From NCBI RefSeq assembly GCF_004364165.1, contig NZ_SOAY01000010.1:523098-587097 (forward strand): a stretch of 64,000 nucleotides of DNA. The letters run 5' to 3'. Position numbers and translations under genes: made by a program. The stretch comes from Maribacter spongiicola (GTDB lineage: Bacteria; Bacteroidota; Bacteroidia; Flavobacteriales; Flavobacteriaceae). This document shows, in pieces, positions 63,201 through 64,000 of the stretch (position 1 is its first letter; every line of letters begins with the position of its first letter). Below the pieces are notes generated by a model that was given only the letters and a program-made list of their open reading frames with translations, was not told the DNA's origin and did not search any database.

Positions 63201-64000
63201 AAAAGACTTGCAACATATTCAATTGAATGATTCTCGAGAACTAGGTAATACTCAGAAGAATAGTACCTCAGAAACCCAAGAATCAATGTTTACTACGGCA
63301 GAAACAATTTCATTAAAAAAGAAATATGCTAAAGAAGATATAGCCGATATCGAGCATTTAAATTTTGGTGCAGGTATACCGCCATTTTTGCGCGGACCCT
63401 ATTCGACCATGTATGTTTTACGCCCATGGACGATTAGACAATATGCCGGATTTTCAACGGCTAAAGAGAGTAATGAATTTTACAGAAAGAATTTAAAAGC
63501 AGGTCAGAAGGGGTTATCGGTCGCGTTTGATTTACCTACCCACAGAGGTTATGATAGTGATCATGAAAGAGTAGTGGGCGATGTTGGTAAAGCAGGTGTT
63601 GCCATAGATAGCGTTGAAGATATGAAAGTGCTCTTCGATGGTATTCCGTTAAATGAAATGTCGGTTTCTATGACCATGAATGGGGCGGTTCTTCCAATTA
63701 TGGCATTTTATATCGTGGCTGCTGAAGAGCAGGGCGTTTCGTTAGATAAGTTAGCGGGTACCATACAAAACGATATTCTTAAAGAATTTATGGTGCGTAA
63801 CACCTATATCTATCCGCCAAAACCATCTATGCAATTGGTGGCAGACATATTTGAATATACCAGTAAGCACATGCCAAAATTCAATAGTATCAGTATTTCT
63901 GGATATCACATGCACGAAGCGGGTGCCCCGGCTCATTTAGAGTTGGCGTATACGCTTTCTGACGGATTAGAATATATAAGAACTGGAATAAAAGCGGGAT
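63193..64000 (+). CDS. mutB: Methylmalonyl-CoA mutase, large (alpha) subunit, 5' part
   Basis: 269 residues visible; the gene runs past the window end. ATG at 63193 lies within the last codons of mutA. Substrate-binding residues of the TIM barrel are clear: [34 protein letters not shown] (about 60-95), [57 protein letters not shown] and [23 protein letters not shown]. With coenzyme B12 it turns (R)-methylmalonyl-CoA into succinyl-CoA, completing propionyl-CoA use together with the carboxylase at 44826-48453. The B12-binding domain would lie outside the window. Confidence 0.96.
   Translation, partial: MSRKDLQHIQLNDSRELGNTQKNSTSETQESMFTTAETISLKKKYAKEDIADIEHLNFGAGIPPFLRGPYSTMYVLRPWTIRQYAGFSTAKESNEFYRKNLKAGQKGLSVAFDLPTHRGYDSDHERVVGDVGKAGVAIDSVEDMKVLFDGIPLNEMSVSMTMNGAVLPIMAFYIVAAEEQGVSLDKLAGTIQNDILKEFMVRNTYIYPPKPSMQLVADIFEYTSKHMPKFNSISISGYHMHEAGAPAHLELAYTLSDGLEYIRTGIKAG

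Overview
The window looks like a chromosome segment of a marine member of the Flavobacteriaceae (Bacteroidota). The evidence is AT-rich DNA, promoters of the Bacteroidetes TTTG-N19-TAnnTTTG type, SusC/SusD and many other TonB-dependent receptors, DUF3078, DUF2141, FG-GAP/UnbV proteins, a carotenoid lycopene cyclase and a FeoB-associated Cys-rich protein. The genus cannot be fixed from the sequence alone. I see no phage, insertion sequence, CRISPR array or rRNA. One tRNA (Asn) is present.

Layout. 1-8464: housekeeping genes, namely the 3' part of a dGTPase gene, dxs coupled to a DUF3078 beta-barrel gene, tadA, a cold-shock protein, a CLC-family protein lacking both hallmark glutamates, and aspS. 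8722-15791: a small MORN-like secreted protein, then a TetR-TolC-adaptor-RND efflux operon with a clear inverted-repeat operator. 16101-29173: a SusC-SusD-FG-GAP/UnbV-vanadium haloperoxidase-FG-GAP/UnbV cluster, with a divergent GntR/ligand-domain regulator. 29312-31425: polyprenyl synthase facing lycopene cyclase. 31596-35466: a metal-uptake group (TonB receptor, MntR/DtxR regulator, ZIP transporter) with an 18-bp palindrome on the receptor start. 35586-39360: small envelope proteins. 39466-42044: the feoA-feoB-Cys-rich peptide operon. 42150-44348: SCO protein and RseP. 44472-48453: tRNA-Asn and a three-gene biotin-dependent acyl-CoA carboxylase. 48506-57330: a LacI-controlled catabolic locus. 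57588-60636: PAS histidine kinase, response regulator and a YqaE/PMP3 peptide. 60914-64000: a DUF6503-like lipoprotein and both subunits of methylmalonyl-CoA mutase, the second cut by the window end.

The most interesting part is 48506-57330. A LacI regulator with a double operator, a TonB receptor, a cytoplasmic GH63/MGH1-like glycosidase, a GNAT acetyltransferase, a 28-residue membrane peptide, a sodium:solute symporter and a glycerate kinase form a coherent pathway. It would import a glycosyl-glycerate (mannosylglycerate, the red-algal solute digeneaside, or glucosylglycerate), hydrolyse it, and feed glycerate into glycolysis. The 28-residue peptide gene (54501-54587) overlaps the acetyltransferase stop as ATGA and resembles the first transmembrane helix of the symporter encoded 3 bases downstream. 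It may be a duplicated, conserved accessory microprotein.

Other items of note are a structured about 97-base repeat present twice (31441-31536 and 52474-52571) with compensatory stem changes, and the acyl-CoA carboxylase and methylmalonyl-CoA mutase sets, which together could form the propionyl-CoA to succinyl-CoA route.
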